Source of the DNA: an uncultured Amylibacter sp.
GTDB taxonomy: Bacteria; Pseudomonadota; Alphaproteobacteria; Rhodobacterales; Rhodobacteraceae
Reading direction: 5' to 3'
NCBI GenBank assembly: GCA_959347345.1
Contig: OY365738.1
Location: forward strand, 1,822,501-1,886,500
DNA length: 64,000 nt
A program made the translations under genes and the position numbers. Within the stretch, counting starts at the first letter, position 1. Every line of letters begins with the position of its first letter. The notes below the pieces were generated by a model. That model did no database searches. It saw only the letters and a program-made list of their open reading frames with translations, and had not been told where the DNA came from. Below are positions 54,763 through 63,188 of this stretch, piece by piece.

Positions 54763-55086
54763 ATGTTTGATTTTGTGAATACAGCCGATACAGTGGCAGA
54801 GACGAATGCCCAAGGTCGCCGTGCGCGTAATTTGTTTGCCGCCGTGGTTTTGGCGGCTTTGGACGATGCCATTGCTGAGAATATGAAATATGGCAACGGT
54901 GTGGAATCGATAGCTCGTTGGGCGCGGTCGCGCGATGGTCGTGATGTTTTGATGTGCGCGGGGATTGACCCGACAGAGCGGTGCGTGGAAGGCCTGATGC
55001 GGTTTGTGGAAAAAGGCGTGCGGACTTCTGTCGCGCTCAGCCGTGAAGAGAGCGACCGCCAAGCGGCGGCGCGGGCGGCGGCTTAA
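54763..55086 (+). CDS. Small conserved alphaproteobacterial protein (DUF6280-like)
   Basis: 107 residues. Highly regular sequence with NLFAAVVLAALDDAIAENMK, SIARWARSRDGRDVL, CAGIDPTERCVEGLM and SVALSREESDRQ. To my memory this matches the DUF6280 family, small cytosolic proteins of unknown role in alphaproteobacteria. GAAGGAAG precedes the ATG. It ends in TAA, the first unit of the longest regular heptamer array in the window. No neighbour suggests a function. Confidence 0.75.
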   Translation: MFDFVNTADTVAETNAQGRRARNLFAAVVLAALDDAIAENMKYGNGVESIARWARSRDGRDVLMCAGIDPTERCVEGLMRFVEKGVRTSVALSREESDRQAAARAAA

Positions 55087-55122
55087 CGATTAACGATTAA
55101 CGATTAACGATTAACGATTAGT
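55083..55122 (+). repeat. Five-unit TTAACGA array
   Basis: Five perfect TTAACGA units and a final TTAGTTG, starting at the stop of the 107-residue gene. The purest example of the heptamer family here, facing the ccrM-end array across the DUF262 gene. Confidence 0.9.
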
Positions 55123-55147
55123 TGGGTGATAGCCCGCTAATATGGGG

Positions 55148-56803
55148 CTAATCTTCTATAATCCGTTTCTTTATTTCTTTGCTTACGCGTTCGGCACGAT
55201 TATTAAAGAATTTTTTATAGTTATTTTCTAAAACCTCATCTTCGTCTAATTCAATAAGATGGGTTTTAAGATGTTCTTTTAATTTTAATTCTGGGTTTTC
55301 TTTTTGAAACGCAGATAGATATTTTGAAGGTGCATGCGCACGGATAGTATTGCTATTCAACCCTGCACCAATAATAGTTATATTTAAAATATGATTGACA
55401 TAAAAATCTTTTCTAGCTTCACCATCATTAAAAGATTCTTCTACTATGTTTGTACTCTTTTTGTTTAAAAATCCTTTAGGAAAGAAATGGTGGTAGTTTT
55501 TGCTATTTGCCTGTTTAAGATAGCTATTATCAAGAATAACATCACCGCCTGTCCTAAAACATTTAGGATTTTCTGCAGCATAAATTACTAGAATTGCCTT
55601 AATAAAACTTCTACCCGCACCGAATTCGCCGTTATTTTTGATGCTTTCGGGAGAAGTATCAACTTTCCATTCATACTTAGGTCTATCACCAGCAATAATT
55701 ATATCAATTTTTTTAAGATCTTGGGTTATTTTTGTTTCTGTGGCAGAGCTATAACGTTCTCCGAGTGAAACCCGCCAAAAAAGATCTTTAAGATAATCCG
55801 CATCTTTGCCTATCGGTGCTGTTACTTTATTATCTTTATTGTCTCTTTTTTTAAAAAAGTAATAGGCAAAAAGAACTATTAAACCATCATAAGGTAGAAG
55901 TTTAGATGATGGAATACGGTAATGATTTTTGAAAAAATCAATAGTCGTTTTAAGAGCCTCAACTGTCTCACTCCATGTATTAATAAAGGCATCTTTTTCT
56001 AATAAAAGGACTTTCTTTTTAGAGCAATTTTTTTCCAATAATGCTGAAATAACCTGTAAAACTGTAGAATTAGAAATTTTCCAATCACCAAGTTTCTCGC
56101 TTAACTCTATATATTTTTTTGACAAATCAAATTTATGATTTTCATCATAAGTTCTAGCGACCATAATTTCAAAAATACCAAGTGGTTTCCCCCGTGTATT
56201 TAGGCGGGTAAAAATCTCTGTGGCAACTTCAATACTTGCGTTCGCTGGTAAATCAATTGTTGGTAAAATAAATCCAACTATTTTGTCTCTATACAGTGTT
56301 ATATTATCCCATGTATATTCTGGATATTTTGTAGTAATTTTGGGGCTTCCTTTAAATAATTCGTGTAATGTTATGTAGCGTTTTGAGTCTTCAGGAGTCC
56401 CCGCTTCTTTTTCTAAAACAACGATTCTTTCGTCCCCTTCTGTCTTTGGATCAATATTTAAATCAACGTAGACATTTTTATAGCTTGTTTTTTTACCATT
56501 CCTATCTATTTCATCCACACCTTTTAAAATTGCATAGAGCGAGGTAACCCTTTGTTGCCCATCAATGATATAATTAACTGGTGTACCTTCTTTTACTGTA
56601 TCAAATGGAAGTCCACCTATATTTTTTACTGCCCACAATTTTTCTGCGGTATTCCAAAGAATAATAGAGCCTACAGGATATCCCTTTATAACACTATCCA
56701 GCAGAGCGGCCGATTCCTCCAAAGTCCAAACGAAATTACGTTGGAATTGTGGAATTTTCATGCGACCCTCTTCAAGGGCAATTTCAATATTAGAAAATTT
56801 CAT
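55148..56803 (-). CDS. DUF262 (GmrSD-like) protein with C-terminal HNH-like region
   Basis: 551 residues. The N-terminal DUF262/GmrS-type domain has IPQFQRNFVWTLEESAALLD, GYPVGSIILW and the nucleotide-binding motif IIDGQQRVTSLYAIL (D81-GQQR). A second part has EIFTRLNTRGKPLG. Near the C-terminus H438-H439-FFP and N470 give an HNH-like (DUF1524-type) pattern. Members include type IV restriction enzymes that attack modified DNA; this single-chain layout makes that plausible but not certain. Visibly AT-rich, one gene between inverted heptamer arrays. Confidence 0.83.
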   Translation of the reverse strand: MKFSNIEIALEEGRMKIPQFQRNFVWTLEESAALLDSVIKGYPVGSIILWNTAEKLWAVKNIGGLPFDTVKEGTPVNYIIDGQQRVTSLYAILKGVDEIDRNGKKTSYKNVYVDLNIDPKTEGDERIVVLEKEAGTPEDSKRYITLHELFKGSPKITTKYPEYTWDNITLYRDKIVGFILPTIDLPANASIEVATEIFTRLNTRGKPLGIFEIMVARTYDENHKFDLSKKYIELSEKLGDWKISNSTVLQVISALLEKNCSKKKVLLLEKDAFINTWSETVEALKTTIDFFKNHYRIPSSKLLPYDGLIVLFAYYFFKKRDNKDNKVTAPIGKDADYLKDLFWRVSLGERYSSATETKITQDLKKIDIIIAGDRPKYEWKVDTSPESIKNNGEFGAGRSFIKAILVIYAAENPKCFRTGGDVILDNSYLKQANSKNYHHFFPKGFLNKKSTNIVEESFNDGEARKDFYVNHILNITIIGAGLNSNTIRAHAPSKYLSAFQKENPELKLKEHLKTHLIELDEDEVLENNYKKFFNNRAERVSKEIKKRIIED

Positions 56804-56895
56804 AGTTCATTCTTTCATGGTTGTTGTTATTTTTACAACCTAGCGAACAATAAATACCTAGTCAAGCACAAAAGCCAACCTTAACAGGATTATTT

Positions 56896-56929
56896 CACTA
56901 ACAACTAATAACTAACAACTAACAACTAA

Positions 56930-56931
<2 letters not shown>
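56896..56931 (-). repeat. Heptamer array at the ccrM 3' end
   Basis: TTAGTTG and TTAGTTA units on the minus strand after the ccrM stop. Opposite orientation to the array at 55083-55122. Confidence 0.85.
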
Positions 56932-58063
<1,132 letters not shown>

Positions 58064-58177
58064 TTATTTTTGTTTTTAGGCAGATAGGTCGCCCTATCCA
58101 TATCGGTTTAATGCCCCGATTGCGCAGGCATGTCAATTTTTTGCGGGTTTTGCGATGAAAATAATAAAAACCGGGTT

Positions 58178-58771
58178 TTAGGTCGCGCCAGACAATAACA
58201 CTATCTTGTGTATCGGTTTGAACAAACGTCTATGGTGTGGGGTGACCCCAAGGTCTTGTAATGCCAAGTGATGCAAATTTGTCCCATATCCAGCATTTTT
58301 TTCCCAGCCGTATTGCGGGTAATCCTGCGCCAATTTCGCCATCAAACGGTCGCGGCTGACCTTTGCCACGATGGACGCGGCCTTTATACAATCAAATTTG
58401 CTATCGCCTTTGATGATGGTTTTCGCCGGGCAGGGCAGATTTTTCGGCATTTGATTGCCGTCAATCAGGGCAAGATTTGGACGGGTTGGCAAGCCAATAA
58501 TCGCTTCGCGCATGCCTTTTAGCGTGGCCTGTAGGATGTTTAGCTGCTCTATATCATGTGTGCCAATATGCACCACGCAAAACTGCGAGGTTTGGGTTAT
58601 TGCGTCAAACAGAGCCTCGCGGCGTTTTTTTGAGAGTGTCTTGGAATCGGCCAGCCCTGTGGGGATTTTTGCAGGGTTGGGGTTTAGAATAACCGCCGCC
58701 ACGGTAACTGGCCCAGCCCAAGAGCCGCGACCTGCTTCATCTACGCCTACTATTTTTTCACTATATACCAT
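58178..58771 (-). CDS. rnhB: Ribonuclease HII
   Basis: 197 residues. It cleaves RNA in RNA-DNA hybrids and single ribonucleotides in DNA. The start VGVDEAGRGSWAGPVTVAAV holds the catalytic Asp-Glu and GRG, and DSKTLSKKRRE, LALIDGNQMPKNL and KGDSKFDCIKAASIVAKVSRD follow. MVYSEKIVGVDEAG is the natural start. It precedes ccrM in the same direction, a conserved pair. Confidence 0.95.
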   Translation of the reverse strand: MVYSEKIVGVDEAGRGSWAGPVTVAAVILNPNPAKIPTGLADSKTLSKKRREALFDAITQTSQFCVVHIGTHDIEQLNILQATLKGMREAIIGLPTRPNLALIDGNQMPKNLPCPAKTIIKGDSKFDCIKAASIVAKVSRDRLMAKLAQDYPQYGWEKNAGYGTNLHHLALQDLGVTPHHRRLFKPIHKIVLLSGAT

Positions 58772-58841
58772 GGGACGGCTAACATAGTTTCTTTGAACGA
58801 CCTAAAAAACACCAGTTGTATGAGTTTCGGCAAACCCTATC

Positions 58842-58883
58842 ATAACTAACAACTAATAACTAATAACTAATAACTAACAACTA
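58842..58883 (-). repeat. Heptamer array at the infC 3' end
   Basis: About five to six units (TTAGTTG, TTAGTTA) in minus orientation, beginning at the infC stop (AAA TAG TTG). Confidence 0.85.
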
Positions 58884-59420
58884 TTTAGGTCCAACCAACA
58901 TAACCATCTGGCGACCTTCGGTTTTTGGCGCGTTTTCCACCTTGCCGTCTTCGCCTATCGCCTCTTCCACACGTTGCAACAAAGCCAAGCCCAAATTCTG
59001 GTGCGCCATTTCACGCCCACGAAACCGCATGGTAATCTTACATTTATCGCCATTGGCAAGGAATTTCAAAATACTGCGCAATTTCACATCAAAATCATGC
59101 GTATCCGTGTTCGGACGGAATTTGATTTCTTTAATCTCAATATTTTTTTGCTTTCTACGCGCATCCGCCTCGCGTTTTTGCAATTCGTATTTGAATTTGC
59201 CCAAATCCATGATTTTGGCAACGGGAGGATTGGCGTTGGGCGATATTTCCACAAGGTCAAGCCCCGCGTTTTGCGCCTTTTCCAAGGCATCCGCTGGGCG
59301 GATAAGCCCAACATTTTCGCCATTTTCATCAATCAGGCGGATTTGGTCTGCCTCGATACGTTCGTTTGCGCGTGGTCCGGTATCGCGCTTTGGGGGGGCA
59401 TAATGGGGTTTGCGTGCTAT
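58881..59420 (-). CDS. infC: Translation initiation factor IF-3, probable ATA start
   Basis: 179 residues if initiated at ATA (59418-59420), eight bases after an AAGGA Shine-Dalgarno. No ATG occurs upstream in frame; a TTG at 59456 would give an unusual N-terminus. Starting at ATA gives [20 protein letters not shown], the normal alphaproteobacterial IF-3 start. Domains: N-terminal ([20 protein letters not shown]), linker ([15 protein letters not shown]) and C-terminal ([20 protein letters not shown] to VMLVGPK). A rare start codon allows IF-3 to repress its own synthesis, as known for AUU in E. coli. No rpmI/rplT follows. Confidence 0.93.
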   Translation of the reverse strand: MARKPHYAPPKRDTGPRANERIEADQIRLIDENGENVGLIRPADALEKAQNAGLDLVEISPNANPPVAKIMDLGKFKYELQKREADARRKQKNIEIKEIKFRPNTDTHDFDVKLRSILKFLANGDKCKITMRFRGREMAHQNLGLALLQRVEEAIGEDGKVENAPKTEGRQMVMLVGPK

Positions 59421-59647
59421 GGTTTTTTTCCTTGTTTTATGGGTATTTGTCGTCAAATACCCCGTTATATTAGCCTATCTGTGCTGGTGCGTCAAGCCTT
59501 TGATGCAATAAATACATAAAAGTTGTCGGAAATCGCGTAAAAGGGCTTGATTTTTCGCAAAATTTCACGCATACGTGAGGTTCATACAGAAAAATCCTGC
59601 AAAACAAAACGATAAGCAGGCAAAAAATGAACTATGGAGCAAAGAAA

Positions 59648-59887
59648 ATGACTAAAAATACCGTGATTATCATGATAATTATACTGGCTGGCGTGGCGGG
59701 GTTTGTCTTTTGGCAAAACCAAGACGGCGGATCAGAGGCAATGATTGCCAAGGCTGAATCTGCGGCGATGGCTGCGCGTGATGCTATGAACGCTGCCGAT
59801 TCGTCAGAGGCGATGATGGAAGCTGTCCAAGCAACCGCGCGTAAAGATGCCGAGGCACTGATTGCCAAGGATGCAATGGGTAAATAG
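59648..59887 (+). CDS. Small Ala-rich single-span membrane protein
   Basis: 79 residues from ATG 59648 (GGAGC before it; an ATG at 59627 is also open). One hydrophobic segment, TVIIMIIILAGVAGFVFW, then a helical tail rich in Ala, Met, Glu and Lys (AMIAKAESAAMAARDAMNAA), likely coiled coil. It would be anchored in the inner membrane with a helical tail outside. I recognise no family. Its end is followed by a heptamer array. Function unknown. Confidence 0.55.
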   Translation: MTKNTVIIMIIILAGVAGFVFWQNQDGGSEAMIAKAESAAMAARDAMNAADSSEAMMEAVQATARKDAEALIAKDAMGK

Positions 59888-59890
59888 TTT

Positions 59891-59923
59891 TTTAGCGATT
59901 AGCTATTAACGATTAACGATGAA
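59891..59923 (+). repeat. Heptamer array after the small membrane protein
   Basis: Units TTAGCGA, TTAGCTA, TTAACGA, TTAACGA in plus orientation. It opens a 395-base non-coding stretch that is closed by the opposite array at 60254-60287. Confidence 0.8.
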
Positions 59924-59941
59924 TGCCCTGCGGGTCTGCGT

Positions 59942-60002
59942 CATCCCTTTGGGATGCCCCCACGGGGTGCGTGCTTGACTCTTGGAGCAAGCTCCTGCGA
60001 GC
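59942..60002. other. Cluster of small GC-rich hairpins
   Basis: CATCCC-TTT-GGGATG (59942-59956), CCCC-CAC-GGGG (59957-59967), GGAGC-AA-GCTCC (59984-59995) and GCTC-CTGC-GAGC (59991-60002) follow each other. No ORF with a ribosome-binding site covers them. Confidence 0.5.
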
Positions 60003-60162
60003 AAGCGTGCGCCCAAAGCCTGTCCTAGTATCTAGGCAGAGCCTAAATAAATTTAGAAAGTGCCTATCGCCACTTCCCAAGTATTCTAAACAAATAATCT
60101 AACCTGTCGTCTTGTTATTCCAGATAGTAAATTTATAATAATCTTATCACCTTGTAACCAAA

Positions 60163-60250
60163 GGCTTTTGTGTATGGGCTTTTGCATGTTTTTATCTCGG
60201 TCGGGCAGGGTCAACTGCCCTTAGGCAAAAGCTCTATATGCACAAAAGCC
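60163..60250. ncRNA. Long nested hairpin with CTTTTG/CAAAAG arms
   Basis: GGCTTTTGTGTAT (60163-60175) pairs with ATGCACAAAAGCC (60238-60250), 12 of 13 bases. Inside, GCTTTTGC (60178-60185) pairs with GCAAAAGC (60225-60232), and GGGCAG-GGTCAA-CTGCCC (60203-60220) forms the tip. It could be a small RNA, a terminator for the region, or a palindromic repeat element. Confidence 0.5.
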
Positions 60251-60253
60251 CCC

Positions 60254-60287
60254 ATTAATCGTTAATCACTAATCGTTAATCGTTAAA
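60254..60287 (-). repeat. Heptamer array at the cobO 3' end
   Basis: TTAACGA, TTAACGA, TTAGTGA, TTAACGA on the minus strand. The cobO stop TAA is its first unit. Confidence 0.85.
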
Positions 60288-60927
60288 ATTCCACCCCAAT
60301 TTGCGCTTTAATCCCAGCACGAAAAGGGTGCTTTATCAGCTCCATCTCTGTCACCATATCGGCGATTTCTATCAGCTCTTCAGACGCGTTGCGACCGGTA
60401 ATCACAACATGCGTCATCATCGGTTTTTCATCGCGCAGAAACGCGACAACCTCTTTTATATCAACATAATCATAACGCAGAGCGATATTCAATTCATCCA
60501 GCAAAACCATGCGATTGCTCTCATCGCGAATTAACTCCTTAGCCTTTTGCCACGCCGCCTGTGCCATTTCGGTATCGCGGGTTTTGTCCTGAGTCTCCCA
60601 TGTAAAACCCTCCCCCATCGTGTGAAAACTGCAAACATCGCTGAATCGTGCCAAAATCAAATCCCGCTCACCCGTTGACATCCCGCCTTTGATAAATTGA
60701 ACAACGGCGCAGGGCAGCCCATGGGCAATATGGCGAAAAATCATCCCAAAAGCGGCGGTGGATTTGCCCTTACCCTTGCCCGTATGGACAATAATTAACC
60801 CCCGTGCCTCGGTCTTTGTTGCCATGATTTTATCACGGGCGACCTTTTTCTTGGCCATTTTGCTGTTGTGGCGGTCTGCGTCAGCAGTGTTATTAGTGGG
60901 GGTATTGTTAAGTGTATCTGTGGTCAT
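60283..60927 (-). CDS. cobO: Cob(I)yrinic acid a,c-diamide adenosyltransferase
   Basis: 214 residues. It attaches the adenosyl group to cobalt in corrinoid synthesis or salvage (CobO/BtuR). The P-loop is VHTGKGKGKSTAAFG near residue 47, followed by VVQFIKGGMSTGERDL, MVLLDELNIALRYDYVD and VVITGRNASEELIEIADMVTEM. AGGAGAG five bases before 60927 supports that ATG over the internal ones. It is divergent from asd. QueG at 34 kb uses cobalamin. Its stop begins a heptamer array. Confidence 0.94.
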   Translation of the reverse strand: MTTDTLNNTPTNNTADADRHNSKMAKKKVARDKIMATKTEARGLIIVHTGKGKGKSTAAFGMIFRHIAHGLPCAVVQFIKGGMSTGERDLILARFSDVCSFHTMGEGFTWETQDKTRDTEMAQAAWQKAKELIRDESNRMVLLDELNIALRYDYVDIKEVVAFLRDEKPMMTHVVITGRNASEELIEIADMVTEMELIKHPFRAGIKAQIGVEF

Positions 60928-61082
60928 ATCGGCTCTCCTATTATGCTCCTATTATGATAGTCCGTCTTACCTATAGCCAAACTGCCACGATTTCACCAGT
61001 CAAAACCTTGCACTTTTCCCCCAGCCATGATAAACAGCCGATAAATAACCACAAACCCCCAAAAGAACGCAAAGGTAAAAAA

Positions 61083-62105
61083 ATGGGCTACCGTATCGCT
61101 GTTGTTGGCGCGACTGGAAATGTCGGCCGTGAAATGTTGACGATACTGGCAGAACGCCAGTTTCCGATTAATGAAATTGTCGCTCTTGCGTCGCGCCGCT
61201 CGCTTGGGACGGAGTGCGATTTTGGCGATTCCACGATAAAAACAAAAGACCTTGACGGGTTTGATTTTACTGGCTGGGATATGGCTTTGTTTGCCATTGG
61301 TGCCGAGGCGACGAAAAAATACGCACCCGTAGCCGCCAAGGCGGGATGTGTTGTGATTGATAACTCTTCGCTGTATCGTTATGATAGCGAGGTGCCATTG
61401 ATTGTGCCAGAATGCAATCCTGACGCTATCATGGGTTACGCCAATAAAAACATCATTGCCAACCCGAATTGTTCCACCGCCCAGATGGTTGTTGCGTTAA
61501 AACCCCTGCATGACCGTGCGCGGATTAAACGGGTGGTTGTTTCCACCTATCAGTCTGTGTCTGGCTCTGGCAAGGACGCGATTGATGAGCTGTGGAATCA
61601 AACTAAGGGACGCTATGTGCCAGGCACGCAGGTGGAGCCGCGGGTCTATCCCAAACCCATTGCCTTTAACGTTATTCCCCATATTGATGTGTTTATGGAG
61701 GATGGTAGTACCAAAGAAGAATGGAAAATGGTGGCAGAAACGAAGAAAATCGTTGATAAATCCATCAAAGTGACCGCCACCTGTGTTCGTGTGCCTGTGT
61801 TTATTGGCCATTCAGAGGCTGTCAATATAGAATTTGAGGAGTATTTGGACGAATCCGAAGCCCGCGAAATCCTGCGCACCGCACCGGGGATTGTTGTGGT
61901 TGATGACCGTAAGGATGGTGGTTATATCACGCCGATGGATTGTGTCGGGCAGTATGCCACCTATATCAGTCGGATTCGCCAGGATACCACGATTGAAAAC
62001 GGGTTAAACCTGTGGTGCGTGTCCGATAATCTGCGCAAGGGTGCGGCGTTAAACGCCGTGCAAATTGCCGAGCTGTTGGGACGGCGGGTTTTGAAAAAGG
62101 GGTAG
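61083..62105 (+). CDS. asd: Aspartate-semialdehyde dehydrogenase
   Basis: 340 residues from ATG 61083, preceded by AAAGG; the longer frame upstream has no family similarity. It reduces aspartyl phosphate to the semialdehyde used by DapA and for Thr/Met. NADP motif RIAVVGATGNVGREML, active-site Cys130 in IANPNCSTAQMV, and the C-terminal RKGAALNAVQIAELL are visible. It sits beside the carbonic anhydrase gene, an arrangement known in other alphaproteobacteria. Confidence 0.97.
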   Translation: MGYRIAVVGATGNVGREMLTILAERQFPINEIVALASRRSLGTECDFGDSTIKTKDLDGFDFTGWDMALFAIGAEATKKYAPVAAKAGCVVIDNSSLYRYDSEVPLIVPECNPDAIMGYANKNIIANPNCSTAQMVVALKPLHDRARIKRVVVSTYQSVSGSGKDAIDELWNQTKGRYVPGTQVEPRVYPKPIAFNVIPHIDVFMEDGSTKEEWKMVAETKKIVDKSIKVTATCVRVPVFIGHSEAVNIEFEEYLDESEAREILRTAPGIVVVDDRKDGGYITPMDCVGQYATYISRIRQDTTIENGLNLWCVSDNLRKGAALNAVQIAELLGRRVLKKG

Positions 62106-62120
62106 GTGCTAGTTTATTGA

Positions 62121-62201
62121 CACTCCTGCGGAGTGACGCGATAAGGCTTTTGCCAGCCCACAAGTGGGCTTGGGCAAAAGCCGATTGGGCTCCTATCGCG
62201 T
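62121..62201. other. Nested palindromes downstream of asd
   Basis: CACTCC-TGC-GGAGTG (62121-62135) is followed by ACGCGATA (62136-62143) pairing with TATCGCGT (62194-62201). Within it GGCTTTTGCC (62145-62154) pairs with GGCAAAAGCC (62173-62182) around AGCCCAC-AA-GTGGGCT (62155-62170). The perfect stems suggest a folded RNA or a terminator for asd. Confidence 0.6.
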
Positions 62202-62264
62202 GGTGCGGATACCGCCCACTGTTGCATATAGTGGTTGCCTATTTAGGCAAAACAGATCAAAATA

Positions 62265-62313
62265 GCGAATCATGCGAATCATGCGAATCATGTGCGATGT
62301 GTGCTTGATTCGC
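62265..62313. repeat. Three tandem GCGAATCAT units with an inverted copy
   Basis: GCGAATCAT occurs three times in a row (62265-62291); GATTCGC follows at 62307-62313. Each GAATC/GATTC is a GANTC site, giving four CcrM sites in about 50 bases. Confidence 0.75.
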
Positions 62314-62700
62314 TTTTGTGGGTGATTTTGGGGGTTCAAAAAACCCATTTTACCCGTATTTTGGGCAAAACTGGGGGGTGTTTTAGCTGATTTTCGTTAA
62401 AAATCGCTAACATATTCGTGTAAATGTGATATATTTATTACCGAATGCTAAGAAGTATCATATCTGCAACAGTCGCCAATTACGCCAAAAAAACCCTTGT
62501 AAAACAAGGCTTTGCGTTGGAGCAATATAATAAATTTTCCGCAAAATCGTTAACAATTTGTGCTGATTTTCCCTAAAATCGGCTTTTATAACCTATCTGT
62601 GAAAGATTAGTCATTTTATTTTTGGAAAATCATTGCTATAAAGAGCTATGTCGTTCGAACAGATCGATCTAAACTTTCATGTAACTTAAGGACTGAAACA
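62314..62700 (+). other. Long AT-rich leader before the small secreted protein
   Basis: About 390 bases with no ORF that has a ribosome-binding site. It contains GATTTT-CGTT-AAAAATC near 62391-62407 and CCTTGT-AAA-ACAAGG (62495-62509), and TATAAA at 62637-62642 may be the -10 for the gene at 62701, although no -35 is at the right distance. Confidence 0.4.
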
Positions 62701-62961
62701 ATGAAAATTAAAATTATCACAGTTGCCGCAGCTGCTGCAATGAGTGTTGCAATGTTTGCTTCATCTGCTTCTGCAGATATGGCTTCAGAAGCAACAATGC
62801 TAACTGGGACTCTTTACAAGGCTTTAAAAGCTGAAGGTCTTCCAACAGACAACATCGACAAACTGACTCTTTCAGAAATTCTTCAACTGAAACTTATTCT
62901 TGAAGATGACGAAATGGGCGGAAGCCGTGCTCAAGCAATGAAAATTTTGGACAAAAAGTAG
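62701..62961 (+). CDS. Small exported protein of unknown function
   Basis: 86 residues. A clear signal peptide (KIKIITVAAAAAMSVAMFASSA, cut near ASA-DM) makes a periplasmic or secreted product of about 60 residues. The mature part is helical: MLTGTLYKALKAEGL, LTLSEILQLKLILED and a basic end. AAGGA lies 10 bases before the ATG. Codons are strongly biased to T/A-ending forms, unlike most neighbours, which suggests high expression or a separate origin. A strong hairpin terminator follows. I do not recognise the family. Confidence 0.72.
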   Translation: MKIKIITVAAAAAMSVAMFASSASADMASEATMLTGTLYKALKAEGLPTDNIDKLTLSEILQLKLILEDDEMGGSRAQAMKILDKK

Positions 62962-63002
62962 GTTCGCCTATTTGGCATTTATTGCCGTTTGAAAGAAATT
63001 TC

Positions 63003-63037
63003 AAAAAAGGCGGTCGCGTTATGCGATCGCCTTTTTT
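63003..63037. terminator. Strong intrinsic terminator
   Basis: AAAAAAGGCGGTCGC, loop GTTAT, then GCGATCGCC and six T bases: a 9-pair GC-rich stem with A and T tracts on both sides. It terminates the small secreted protein gene and could act in both directions. Confidence 0.92.
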
Positions 63038-63131
63038 ATTTTAGGGCGTTTGTGCGACCTATGCCAAACATAACCTGCGATTATTATTCACGCGAAACTC
63101 TGCCAAGCATAGATAGGGCTTTTGGCATGCT

Positions 63132-63148
63132 CCTGCTCAAAGAGCAGG
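63132..63148. other. Hairpin with CTTTTG/CAAAAG flanks
   Basis: CCTGCTC-AAA-GAGCAGG (63132-63148) is flanked by GGCTTTTG and CACAAAAG. It resembles the elements at 60163 and 62145. Confidence 0.5.
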
Positions 63149-63188
63149 GGCTACGCACAAAAGACCCCGCCCTCGCGTGGGGCGGAAA

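Noticed and set aside
59391..59456. infC starting at the TTG at 59456
   Set aside because: The added residues are not seen at the IF-3 N-terminus, and the Shine-Dalgarno points to the ATA.
62117..62308. 63-codon ORF ending in ESCESCESCAMCA
   Set aside because: It is read through nested palindromes and the GCGAATCAT repeat, has no ribosome-binding site, and the apparent Cys repeats come from the tandem DNA repeat.
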